This document shows, in pieces, positions 1 to 7,619 of a DNA stretch of 64,000 nucleotides (position 1 is its first letter; the number at the start of each line of letters is the position of its first letter). The DNA comes from Chryseobacterium sp. OSA05B. Lineage in GTDB: Bacteria > Bacteroidota > Bacteroidia > Flavobacteriales > Weeksellaceae. The notes beneath the pieces are model-generated. The model did not search any database, had not been told where the DNA came from, and was given only the letters and a program-made list of their open reading frames with translations. The position numbers and the translations under genes were made by a program. The stretch is taken from positions 744,001-808,000 of the forward strand of contig NZ_JAHXYH010000001.1 in NCBI RefSeq assembly GCF_019970065.1, given 5' to 3'.

Positions 1-251
1 TTAAAAATATTCAGGAAGCCATTCCTACGGACGGACTTTGGGATGTGGACAGAACAGATGAGCAGCAAATCGGAGCCACCTATCCTGAACTGGAAAAAAT
101 TCAGAAGGAATATGGAACCAAAACAGCCGATGATTATGAAGGCCGTGACAAAGAAGTCTTTTTAATTTTCGATAGAATGCACAAAGCAGCTCAGCATAAA
201 ATCAATCCTATCCCGGTTTGCGATATTCCTGAGGAATGGAGAGAAAGCTAA
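1..251 (+). CDS. nadE: NH3-dependent NAD+ synthetase, C-terminal fragment
   Basis: This is the last 82 or so codons of a gene that begins upstream of the window; the frame is open from base 3 to the TAA at 249-251. NAD+ synthetase amidates deamido-NAD+ using ATP and ammonia, the last step of NAD synthesis in the cytoplasm. The visible part carries the IPTDGLW...RTDEQQIGATYPELE stretch typical of the C-terminal substrate-binding part of NadE, and the HKINPIPVC tail that I recall from Bacteroidetes NadE proteins. The catalytic PP-loop lies outside the window. Identification is by family recognition of the C-terminal end only. A short AT-rich repeat of 'gagttatgagtt' words follows the stop codon. 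Confidence 0.8.
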   Translation, partial: KNIQEAIPTDGLWDVDRTDEQQIGATYPELEKIQKEYGTKTADDYEGRDKEVFLIFDRMHKAAQHKINPIPVCDIPEEWRES

Positions 252-303
252 TTCTGAGTGATGAATTATGAGTTATGAGTTACTAATGATAAGTTATAAG
301 TTG
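252..303. repeat. Modular intergenic repeat, copy A (short)
   Basis: Directly after the nadE stop codon lie degenerate 7-8 nt words of the type GAATTATGAGTTATGAGTTA and GATAAGTTATAAGTT. The same words occur at 5810-5839 inside repeat copy B. This appears to be a truncated copy holding only the 'atgagtt' module. It is low-complexity sequence, so its membership in the family is less certain than for copies B to E. Confidence 0.4.
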
Positions 304-305
304 AT

Positions 306-821
306 ATGAACGGTAAAATAAGATCGGTGTTTTTTATTTGTCTGGGGCTTCTCTTCGGGATGTCTGTGATGTATATCTACAATAATTTTATTGCAGACAA
401 AAAAGGAAATACAGAGATCACAAAAACAGAGGCTTCCGCCAACGGAAACATTTCTACTGATTCTCAAAGCTCCGGTGTAAATTCTTCGTCCCAGTCCATT
501 GACCAGCTGACGGAGGAAAAAACAGTCATTAATTATGTAAAGCAGAACCACAGACTTCCTGATTATTACATCACTAAAAATGAGGCGAGAAAGTTCGGCT
601 GGAATCCTTCAAAAGGTAATCTCTGTGATGTACTGCCGGGAAAAGCTATTGGCGGTGATTATTTCAGCAACCGTGAGAAAAAACTTCCCCAAGGTGAAAA
701 ATATTTTGAAGCAGATGTGAACTACAGCTGTGGAAACCGGAATGCAGACCGCATTATCTTTACAGGAAACGGTGATGTTTATCTGACTAAGAACCATTAT
801 AAAAGTTTTGAAAAGCAATAG
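306..821 (+). CDS. Membrane-anchored barnase-like ribonuclease
   Basis: The 171-aa protein has an N-terminal hydrophobic segment at about residues 8-26, a Ser/Asn/Thr-rich linker (27-70) and a C-terminal ribonuclease N1/barnase domain (73-171). Barnase-type enzymes cleave RNA 3' of purines. The active-site residues are all present: K91 (barnase K27), E135 (E73), R145 (R83), R149 (R87) and H164 (H102), together with the barnase-like YITKNEA, GWNPSKGNL and IGGDYFSNRE blocks. The N-terminal segment means it is exported, either anchored in the inner membrane or cleaved. It overlaps the next gene by 14 nt, and a barstar-like gene lies two genes downstream, so the three probably form one operon. 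Function in defence, competition or RNA scavenging is inference. Confidence 0.9.
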   Translation: MNGKIRSVFFICLGLLFGMSVMYIYNNFIADKKGNTEITKTEASANGNISTDSQSSGVNSSSQSIDQLTEEKTVINYVKQNHRLPDYYITKNEARKFGWNPSKGNLCDVLPGKAIGGDYFSNREKKLPQGEKYFEADVNYSCGNRNADRIIFTGNGDVYLTKNHYKSFEKQ

Positions 822-1428
822 TCTTTATGGCCTGCTGGCAATAGCATTTATGGGATTTTCATGCTCGGAAAAACAACTGCAACAGCCTGCGAAAAGCAGT
901 AAGCCGATGACCATACTGATTCAGCCTTTCAAAGATTTCAATGCTGAAAATGTCACGAAAACAGCCGAAGAAATCAGGAAAATCTACCCCAATATAAAAA
1001 TCCTTGAGGCTATTGATTTTCCGGAAAATGCTTATTACAAAGCAAGAAACCGTTACCGAGCGGATTCTATCATTAAATTTCTGGACAGCCGGACAAAAGA
1101 CGGTTTTGTTACCATTGGACTGACCACAAAAGATATCAGCGTCACCAAAGGAAAGATAAAAGACTACGGAATCATGGGACTGGGCTACAGACCCGGAAAA
1201 GCCTGCGTAGCTTCAAAATTCAGGCTGAACAAAAAGAATGCGGATGAGCAGTTCTTTAAAATAGCTATCCACGAGCTGGGACATACTCAGGGACTGAAAC
1301 ACTGCCCTGAAAAAATATGCTTTATGAGGGATGCAGAAGGCGGAAATCCTACCGATGAAGAAACAGATTTCTGCCAGAAATGCAAAACCTTTTTAATCAG
1401 TAAAAACTGGAAATTTAATTCTATATGA
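808..1428 (+). CDS. Archaemetzincin-like zinc metalloprotease lipoprotein
   Basis: The 206-aa protein has the full archaemetzincin signature: zinc-binding H155-E156-x-x-H159-x-x-G162-x-x-H165, then C166-x4-C171-x-M173 and a late C189-x2-C192 pair, which in the family bind a second, structural zinc. The TTG at 808 is chosen as the start because only this start supplies a lipoprotein signal peptide (residues 1-18, lipobox GFSC, Cys19); the next ATG would delete most of it. The start lies inside the barnase gene (14-nt overlap), and the stop overlaps the barstar start in an ATGA, so translation is likely coupled. The mature enzyme should sit in the periplasm or outer membrane. Its substrate is unknown. 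Placement between toxin and inhibitor suggests a role in toxin processing or release, but that is inference. Confidence 0.85.
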   Translation: MKSNSLYGLLAIAFMGFSCSEKQLQQPAKSSKPMTILIQPFKDFNAENVTKTAEEIRKIYPNIKILEAIDFPENAYYKARNRYRADSIIKFLDSRTKDGFVTIGLTTKDISVTKGKIKDYGIMGLGYRPGKACVASKFRLNKKNADEQFFKIAIHELGHTQGLKHCPEKICFMRDAEGGNPTDEETDFCQKCKTFLISKNWKFNSI

Positions 1429-1757
1429 AGACAATATATATCGATTTTACAGACATAGGCGACTATGAAGATTTTTATGCTCAATTAAAGGAAAAGTTAA
1501 CTCTTCCTGAATATTTCGGGGACAATCTGGATGCACTGTCTGACGTTATTACCGGCGAACTGGAAATGCCGCTTGACCTTGAATTCGTTAATATGACGGT
1601 AGACCAGCTGGAAATCTTTGAAGATCTGCTGACCACTCTGGAAGATGCGGAGGATGACATGGAAGATTTCAGTTTCACTTATTATCTGGAACAATACGAA
1701 GATGATGAGAATGAGAATGAGGATCAGGATCAGGACGGGAAGAAAGAAGAAATATAA
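1425..1757 (+). CDS. Barstar-family ribonuclease inhibitor
   Basis: The 110-aa cytoplasmic protein matches barstar over residues 1-85, including the LTLPEYFGDNLDALSD block. D36 and D40 correspond to barstar D35 and D39, the acidic residues that plug the barnase active site; barstar W38 is replaced by Ser. Residues 88-110 form a strongly acidic Glu/Asp/Asn/Gln tail not found in classical barstar (89 aa). It overlaps the stop of the metalloprotease gene by 4 nt (ATGA) and is the last gene of the operon. By family knowledge it should bind and neutralise the upstream barnase-like RNase before export. The acidic tail could extend the basic-surface contact, which is inference. Confidence 0.88.
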   Translation: MKTIYIDFTDIGDYEDFYAQLKEKLTLPEYFGDNLDALSDVITGELEMPLDLEFVNMTVDQLEIFEDLLTTLEDAEDDMEDFSFTYYLEQYEDDENENEDQDQDGKKEEI

Positions 1758-1874
1758 TCATAGTCTCAACTGAAATAGTTTAACTAAATATTATCCTCTT
1801 TTCTAGTGTTTTTTCAAAATAAAAGATTAATATTTGCAGTATATCAATCATTAATCTCCTTGTAACATCAAACT

Positions 1875-3125
1875 ATGAAAAGAGTACAATTTTCTATGAT
1901 ATTCTTATTGGTGAACTCTTTGTTCATCAATGCGCAAGTAGGCTTAAACAATCCATCTCCCGCTTCCACACTGGACATCAGTGCAAAGAATGCCACCGGA
2001 GCTTCTGCTAACACAGATGGATTGTTGGTACCTCGTGTAGACAGGCAAAGAGCCCAAAGTATGTCTGCCGTTCCCATATCAACACTGATTTATGTAAACA
2101 GTATCGCTACAGGAACACTAGCGGGTACAGCAGCTAATATTGATTCTGTGGGGTATTATTATTTTAATGGAACCATCTGGACAAAACTGGTTACTCCTCT
2201 GAATATCTATAGTTCGGATGGAACCTTAAACGGCCCGCGAACTGTAACGACCAACGGAAATGTTTTAAGATTTGTAAATGGGGCCAATAACATAAGAATA
2301 TTTACCTCTGCAACCGAAGGGTTACTTTCGGCTAACGGCTCTTCAAGAGGATTTCTAAATCTGGTCGGAGGCTCTTCAAACCTTGATTATTATATAGAAA
2401 CCAATGGTATTGCCCAGTTCAATTCTTCCGGAAATTCGACTAAGCTCAGTGTGGGTTCCACCAATGCAACTCCTCTTAGCTTAAAAACAAACGGCGTCGA
2501 AAGACTTACGGTTTTAAGTGGAGGAAATGTTGGCGTCGGAACTTCAGCACCCAATACAAAACTTGAAATATCTTCGGGTACAGCCAATGTTTCAGGAACA
2601 AGACTTACCAATCTCAATTCGGCATCTCCTATCAGTACAGGGCAAACCTTAGGCGTAGACAATCTTGGAAATGTGATAACAGTTGCCAACCCTACTGCTG
2701 CCAGTGTGACAACCGCGTCAGTTAACAGTACCACAGGAGCCACTTTCAACGTGAATGATACGACGGTTACCCTGATACCGGGAACCTCACAGCCTATCAC
2801 CATTCCCACAGGCGGAAAAGCATTATTCATCAATTTTATGCTCGGAATTGATTACGGAAACAGTCCTGCCGGAAGTGGTGCATCGTATTATGAAGCAAGA
2901 TTATACATAGACGGCGTTGCTACAGATTGTTATATGCGTACTCAGGAATATGGTCCGGGTGGATTCAGTGCCCAGTTCAGCTTTAATACGGTGAAATTTC
3001 TTGCGGCCGGAAACCATACAATAGATGTAAGAATGACAAGAACCTTTAATAACGGAGTGGCTTCAGGAGTTAATATGCTTTGTATCCCGATTTCCATGTC
3101 ATTTAATGCTACTTATTTGAATTAA
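1875..3125 (+). CDS. Secreted tail-fibre-like protein, triad 1 copy 1
   Basis: 416-aa protein with a cleavable signal peptide (about residues 1-20, ending near INAQ). It is the first of three tandem paralogs of almost equal length. The N-terminal part (21-115) has the pattern found in many flavobacterial surface proteins: GLNNPSPASTLDIS..., a DGLLVPRVDRQRAQSM block, and a GYYYFNGTIWTKL block. The middle contains a GNVGVGTSAPNTKLEI motif of the kind seen in phage tail-fibre heads and trimeric adhesins. The last 110 residues form a conserved C-terminal domain (GGKALFINFMLGIDY..., YEARLYIDGVATDCYMR, NHTIDVRMTR) that may be a jelly-roll. No T9SS tail is visible. Function is not established; a trimeric surface fibre or adhesin is the working guess. 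Confidence 0.8.
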   Translation: MKRVQFSMIFLLVNSLFINAQVGLNNPSPASTLDISAKNATGASANTDGLLVPRVDRQRAQSMSAVPISTLIYVNSIATGTLAGTAANIDSVGYYYFNGTIWTKLVTPLNIYSSDGTLNGPRTVTTNGNVLRFVNGANNIRIFTSATEGLLSANGSSRGFLNLVGGSSNLDYYIETNGIAQFNSSGNSTKLSVGSTNATPLSLKTNGVERLTVLSGGNVGVGTSAPNTKLEISSGTANVSGTRLTNLNSASPISTGQTLGVDNLGNVITVANPTAASVTTASVNSTTGATFNVNDTTVTLIPGTSQPITIPTGGKALFINFMLGIDYGNSPAGSGASYYEARLYIDGVATDCYMRTQEYGPGGFSAQFSFNTVKFLAAGNHTIDVRMTRTFNNGVASGVNMLCIPISMSFNATYLN

Positions 3126-3191
3126 TTTAAATAACAACAGCACAGACAGTTCTTACTGTATAAAATGAATTTTCATCTTAAAAAATTTCCC

Positions 3192-4439
3192 ATGAAAAGA
3201 ATACAACTTTCTATCATACTCTCTATTTTCGGTTCCTCACTCATCTTTGCGCAAATGGGCACCAATACCACTACCCCGCTTGCCACATTAGACATTACCG
3301 CTAAAAATACTACAGGTACTTCCACCAATGTAGATGGGATTTTGGTACCCAGAGTAGACAGACAAAGAGCCCAGAGCATGAGCAGTGTTCCGGTTTCCAC
3401 CATGATCTATGTGAACAGCATTGCTACAGGAACCCAGGCCGGCACCGCTGCCAATATAGATGCAGTGGGATATTACTATTACAACGGAACTTCCTGGATC
3501 AAACTAAATCCTCTTAACAATATCTACACCTCAGACGGTACTTTAAGCGGAATGAGAACGGTAACCACCAATGGAAATACTGTAAATTTTGTCAACGGAA
3601 CCAGCAGCGTAGGAATCACCACCACAGCAACAGAAGGAAGATTTTCCGCCAATGGCCCCACAAGAGGTACCCTAACTTTATCCTCCGGGACCAATATAGT
3701 GGATACCTATGTGGACAATGCTAATGCAGCCCAGATCAATACTTCGGGAACTTCCACAAAATTAAGTATCGGAACAACCAATGCAACCCCTCTTGCCCTT
3801 AAAACAAACAGTACAGACAAGCTGACTCTTCTGAGTAGCGGAAATGTAGGTGTCGGAACTACAGCCCCCTCCTCAGCATTTGAACTAGCCTCAGGAACGG
3901 CAAATACATCGGGATTAAGAATGACTAATCTTACTTCTTCCTCTCCCATAAGTACTGGTCAGGCACTCGGTGTAGATGCCGGGGGGAATCTGGTGACCGT
4001 TGCCAATCCCAGCCCCACGAATGTAAGCACTTCTTCGGTAAACAGTACGGTTGCATCCAACTTTAATGTCACTGATCTGGCTGCAACCATTGTATCCGGG
4101 ACATCGCAGACGATAGCTGTGCCAACGGGTGGAAAAGCTTTATTTATCAATTTCATGCTTGGGGTAGATTACGTTAATAATCCTGCAGGTAGCGGAACAG
4201 CCTATTACGAAGCCAGATTATACATAGACGGAGTGGCCACAGACTGCTATATGAGGACTCAGGAAGTAGGGATAAGTACCAATGCGTCTTTCACCATCAG
4301 TACGATTAAGTTTCTTGCTGCAGGAAATCATACGATTGATGTCAGAATGCAGAGAACATTCAATAATGGTACGACTTCAGGAGCTACTATGATCTGTGCT
4401 CCCATATCGATGTCGTTTAATGCCTCTTATTTAAATTAA
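3192..4439 (+). CDS. Secreted tail-fibre-like protein, triad 1 copy 2
   Basis: 415-aa paralog of the preceding gene. An in-frame ATG exists at 3165, but the ATG at 3192 gives a standard signal peptide (MKRIQLSIILSIFGSS..., cleavage after IFAQ) and a length matching the two sister proteins, so it is preferred. The N-terminal LDITAKN...DGILVPRVDRQRAQSM block and the C-terminal KALFINFMLGVDY...ARLYIDGVATDCYMRTQE domain are nearly invariant among the three copies, while the middle (about 115-190) is much more variable. It follows copy 1 after 66 nt with no clear terminator between, so the triad may be co-transcribed. Function unknown. Confidence 0.8.
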   Translation: MKRIQLSIILSIFGSSLIFAQMGTNTTTPLATLDITAKNTTGTSTNVDGILVPRVDRQRAQSMSSVPVSTMIYVNSIATGTQAGTAANIDAVGYYYYNGTSWIKLNPLNNIYTSDGTLSGMRTVTTNGNTVNFVNGTSSVGITTTATEGRFSANGPTRGTLTLSSGTNIVDTYVDNANAAQINTSGTSTKLSIGTTNATPLALKTNSTDKLTLLSSGNVGVGTTAPSSAFELASGTANTSGLRMTNLTSSSPISTGQALGVDAGGNLVTVANPSPTNVSTSSVNSTVASNFNVTDLAATIVSGTSQTIAVPTGGKALFINFMLGVDYVNNPAGSGTAYYEARLYIDGVATDCYMRTQEVGISTNASFTISTIKFLAAGNHTIDVRMQRTFNNGTTSGATMICAPISMSFNASYLN

Positions 4440-4506
4440 GCTTAAGCACAATAAGGTAGAGCAGTGTAAGCATTGCAAAAATTAATCATTATCTTAAACT
4501 TACGTC

Positions 4507-5754
4507 ATGAAAAGATTTCAACTTTCAATTATATTTTTATTAACAGGCATTTCACTTGCCATGGCACAGACGGGAATTAATAATAACACTCCTTTGTCTA
4601 CGCTGGATATCACGGCAAAGAATGCAACCGGAACCACCACCAATGTAGACGGCCTGCTGATCCCAAAAGTAGACAGACAAAGAGCGCAAAGTATGACCGC
4701 AGTTCCCACTTCAACATTGATCTATGTAAACAGCATCGCAACGGGAACATTAGCCGGAACGGCTGCCAATATAGATGCCACAGGATATTATTATTTTAAC
4801 GGAACTGTCTGGACCAAAATAGATGCCTCTGTGAATATATATAACTCAGACGGATCATTGCCGGGTCAAAGAACAGTAACAACCAATGGAAGCCCTTTAC
4901 TTTTTGTAAACGGAAATACTACTGTTGGAATCGTTACAAGTTCAGGTTTAGGAACAGTCGCTACAACCGCATCCACAAGAGGATCTGTCACCTTAACCGG
5001 AGGAACGGCTAACCTTGATATTTACACCGATGATGCCAGTCAGACACAGATCAATTCATATGGAAGTTCAACCAAATTAAGCATAGGAACTACTAATGCC
5101 GGCTCTCTTGCCTTAAAAGCCAACGGAGCAGAAAAAATTACCATCCTGAGTAACGGAAATGTCGGAATAGGCACTGCCACTCCCAATACAAAACTTGAAA
5201 TAGCTTCCGGTACCGCCAATGTTTCGGGAGTAAAATTCACTAATCTTACTTCTGCTTCACCTATTGGAACAGGACAGTCTATAGGTGTGGATGCATCGGG
5301 AAATATCATCACGGTAGCCAATCCTACTCCTGCCAGTATTAACACATCCACGGTGAACAGTACTACCGGTGCCGATTATAATGTCAATGATCTGGGTGCT
5401 ACTATCGTGACAGGAACCTCTCAATCTGTTACAATTCCAGCAGGCGGTAAAGCACTGTTTATTAATTTCATGCTTGGAATCGATTATGTAGGAAGTCCCG
5501 CCGGAGGTGGACAGGCCACTTATGAAGCAAGACTTTACATTGATGGAGTCGCAACAGACTGTTATCTTCGTATCCAGGAAGCTTCAGCCGGAGCTAATAC
5601 GCAATTTACCATCAATACCGTAAAATTTCTTACCGCAGGAAATCATACTTTGGATGTAAGGATGACCAGAGCAGTGAATAACGGAACAACCTCCGGCGTT
5701 GACATGCCCTGCAGACCTATTTCTATGTCTTTCAATGCTTCTTATATCAACTAA
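4507..5754 (+). CDS. Secreted tail-fibre-like protein, triad 1 copy 3
   Basis: 415-aa third member of the triad, with a signal peptide (cleavage near AMAQ), the LDITAKN...DGLLIPKVDRQRAQSM block, the tail-fibre-head motif GNVGIGTATPNTKLEI and the same C-terminal domain (KALFINFMLGIDY, ARLYIDGVATDCYLR). All three copies end with Y-I/L-N. Arrangement as three tandem near-equal-length copies points to gene amplification followed by divergence of the central region. The gene is followed immediately by modular repeat copy B and then by a terminator-like hairpin at about 6088-6119. Confidence 0.8.
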   Translation: MKRFQLSIIFLLTGISLAMAQTGINNNTPLSTLDITAKNATGTTTNVDGLLIPKVDRQRAQSMTAVPTSTLIYVNSIATGTLAGTAANIDATGYYYFNGTVWTKIDASVNIYNSDGSLPGQRTVTTNGSPLLFVNGNTTVGIVTSSGLGTVATTASTRGSVTLTGGTANLDIYTDDASQTQINSYGSSTKLSIGTTNAGSLALKANGAEKITILSNGNVGIGTATPNTKLEIASGTANVSGVKFTNLTSASPIGTGQSIGVDASGNIITVANPTPASINTSTVNSTTGADYNVNDLGATIVTGTSQSVTIPAGGKALFINFMLGIDYVGSPAGGGQATYEARLYIDGVATDCYLRIQEASAGANTQFTINTVKFLTAGNHTLDVRMTRAVNNGTTSGVDMPCRPISMSFNASYIN

Positions 5755-5761
5755 GACTGAG

Positions 5762-6072
5762 TTGGAGAGTTTTCTTGTTTGAGGGTTTCGGGTTGAGAGC
5801 TTCGGGAAGTTATGAGTTATGGGTTATAAATTATGAGTTTTGTGATACGGGTTTGAGAGTTGAGTGTTACAAGGTGGTTTTGATTGCCAGTTACTGGTTC
5901 GTTAGTTGCTGGTTAGCAGTAATTAAACTAATGAGCTATTGTCTGAAATCTGATGTCTGAAATCTAGCATCTTGATTCTTGGCTCTTGACTCTTGATTCT
6001 CCAACCTACCATTGACTTTTTGACAACCTCAACCTTAATATCTCATGTCTAGTGTCTGAAATCTCACATCTA
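5762..6072 (+). repeat. Modular intergenic repeat, copy B
   Basis: The 399-nt gap between the triad and the next gene is filled with degenerate word-repeats and has no convincing ORF. In order on the plus strand: module W (GTTTGAGGGTTTCGGGTTG, 5777-5800, again at 5848-5863), 'atgagtt' words (5810-5839), module Z (GCCAGTTACTGGTTCGTTAG, 5883-5912), module Y (TCTGAAATCTGATGTCTGAA then CTTGATTCTTGGCTCTTGAC, 5942-6000), a degenerate X (ACCATTGACTTTTTGACAAC, 6002-6032) and module V (CATGTCTAGTGTCTGAAATC, 6039-6070). Copies C and D show these modules reverse-complemented, and copy E repeats the same order as here. Confidence 0.7.
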
Positions 6073-6087
6073 ATCACATCATACACA

Positions 6088-6119
6088 AAACCCGCAGAAA
6101 ATTCCTGCAGGTTCTTTTT
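6088..6119. terminator. Terminator-like hairpin
   Basis: An imperfect GC stem (CCCGCAG ... CTGCAGG, one mismatch) with a short AT loop is followed by TTCTTTTT on the plus strand. It lies between the convergent ends of the triad and the HAF-repeat gene and could serve both. Confidence 0.45.
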
Positions 6120-6153
6120 GGTCAAGCCTTTTTAAGTACGTCTAATTTTTACT

Positions 6154-7470
6154 TTACTGTTTGATCAATTTAAAACTCTGTGAAGTCTCCCCTTTCACGA
6201 AAATCTGCAGAATATAATTTCCTTTTGACAAAGAAGAAACATCTATTCTGCTTTCCACAGCATTGTCTGTTTTTACTTTTTGGCCGACCATATTGTATAT
6301 TTCCACTTTCTCAATCTTTGAGATTCCTTTGAAATAAAGAACATCTTTTACAGGATTTGGATAAATGGACAGGTTATTGTTCCGTTTTGTACTTTCATCA
6401 GTAGAAAGCTGTATTTTAGAAAGATCGAGATAAAAGGCAACGATCTGACTGGACGCATTGGTTCCTATGCCAGCAATTCTTTTTCCATCTCCGGAAATGG
6501 CAAGAGGAAGTGACATATTTACACCCTGGGTATTGATTCCCATACTGACTGCATAATCATTCAGGTTTACACGACCACCTGCGGCAGTCCATATAAAGCC
6601 TTCTCCGGACATTGGAGGCGCTGCGAAAGGTCTGAAAAATCCGACTACTTTTTTACCGTCGGCAGAGATTCCGGTTGCTCCTCCTCTGAAGAAGGCTGAG
6701 GAATTTGGATGGGTTATGTATGTAAGGCCGCTTACGCTGTTCCATACGTATGGATTGGGCATAGCAGATCCTATAATTGTCGTTCCGTCGGCAGAAACAT
6801 CTCCTGCTTCGCCTACATATTCTCCGTTACTGTCTGTGATAAAACTTTCTACTCCATTGACCCATTTGGCACCGCTTCTGGTCCCGTTATCCTGATCCTG
6901 CCATCCCACAATTACGGATCCGTCGGAATTGATGGCATTCGCTCTTGAACTTCTGTTGGGTACAATACTTCCAAGATCTGTCACTCCGGTGGCAGCATTC
7001 CATTTTACAGCATGTGCGCTTCCTGCGGTGATCCATCCCAGTCCTACAATCGTATTTCCGTCTGAAGTCATTCCCCAAGTAGAACTTACATGTCCATCCC
7101 AGCCTGTAGGAACCAAACCTCCGTGATTGCTCCAAGAGGTTGAAGCCGTATCGTAAGTGGATATCTCATTAAATCCTGTTCCTGCATTGGTGGTGGAAGA
7201 GGCTATTTTAGTACCATCTCCGGTGATCAGTGTTCTTCCTGCTGCAGGATATCCGTTGGAGATTGAACCGATCTGTACCAGACCGTTGATCTCATCCCAT
7301 TTAAAAATCTGCCCGCCACTGGTGTGCATGCTTACAATTCCACCATCAGAAATACCGCCTACGGTATAATTTCCAACCGCCATCACAGTGAGCTGGGCAT
7401 CAGCCGATGCAAACCCAAACAGAAAGCAAGCATATAAAGCTTTCATTGAAATTTTGTAAATCTTTTTCAT
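6154..7470 (-). CDS. HAF-repeat extracellular protein with T9SS tail
   Basis: 438-aa secreted protein with a signal peptide (residues 1-25, cleavage near ADAQ). Residues 30-345 contain repeated units of the 'extracellular HAF repeat' type: A-x-K-W-N-A-A-T-G-V-T-D-L-G-S followed by S-x-D-G-S-x-I-V-G-W, with the SADGTTIIGSA and SGDGKRIAGIG variants. These are predicted to fold as a beta-propeller-like structure. The last 70 residues (LSIYPNPVKDVLYF ... GNYILQIFVKG ... FKLIKQ) are a type A T9SS sorting domain, so the protein should cross the outer membrane through the gliding-associated type IX system. Its ligand is unknown. It is divergent from the TPR-AraC gene. Confidence 0.85.
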   Translation of the reverse strand: MKKIYKISMKALYACFLFGFASADAQLTVMAVGNYTVGGISDGGIVSMHTSGGQIFKWDEINGLVQIGSISNGYPAAGRTLITGDGTKIASSTTNAGTGFNEISTYDTASTSWSNHGGLVPTGWDGHVSSTWGMTSDGNTIVGLGWITAGSAHAVKWNAATGVTDLGSIVPNRSSRANAINSDGSVIVGWQDQDNGTRSGAKWVNGVESFITDSNGEYVGEAGDVSADGTTIIGSAMPNPYVWNSVSGLTYITHPNSSAFFRGGATGISADGKKVVGFFRPFAAPPMSGEGFIWTAAGGRVNLNDYAVSMGINTQGVNMSLPLAISGDGKRIAGIGTNASSQIVAFYLDLSKIQLSTDESTKRNNNLSIYPNPVKDVLYFKGISKIEKVEIYNMVGQKVKTDNAVESRIDVSSLSKGNYILQIFVKGETSQSFKLIKQ

Positions 7471-7495
7471 AATTACTTAAGTTTAATATTTTGAA

Positions 7496-7525
7496 TTGGC
7501 AGAAACAATATTAATATTATATTTG
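7496..7525 (+). promoter_or_regulatory. Bacteroidetes-type promoter for the TPR-AraC gene
   Basis: TTG (7496-7498), 19 nt, then TATATTTG (7518-7525), an exact match to the flavobacterial -7 consensus TAnnTTTG. It would give a leader of about 85-90 nt before the proposed start at 7620. Confidence 0.5.
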
Positions 7526-7619
7526 CCTTTTCAAAAGAGTTTGGCTTACATAATTCGTGAAATTTAAAAGAATAAAAAATATAAATCATTAAAATACAAC
7601 TATATAACAAAAATCTATT

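Noticed and set aside
5775..5960. 61-aa plus-strand frame
   Set aside because: It lies wholly inside modular repeat copy B; its residues reflect the repeated words, and it has no coding character.
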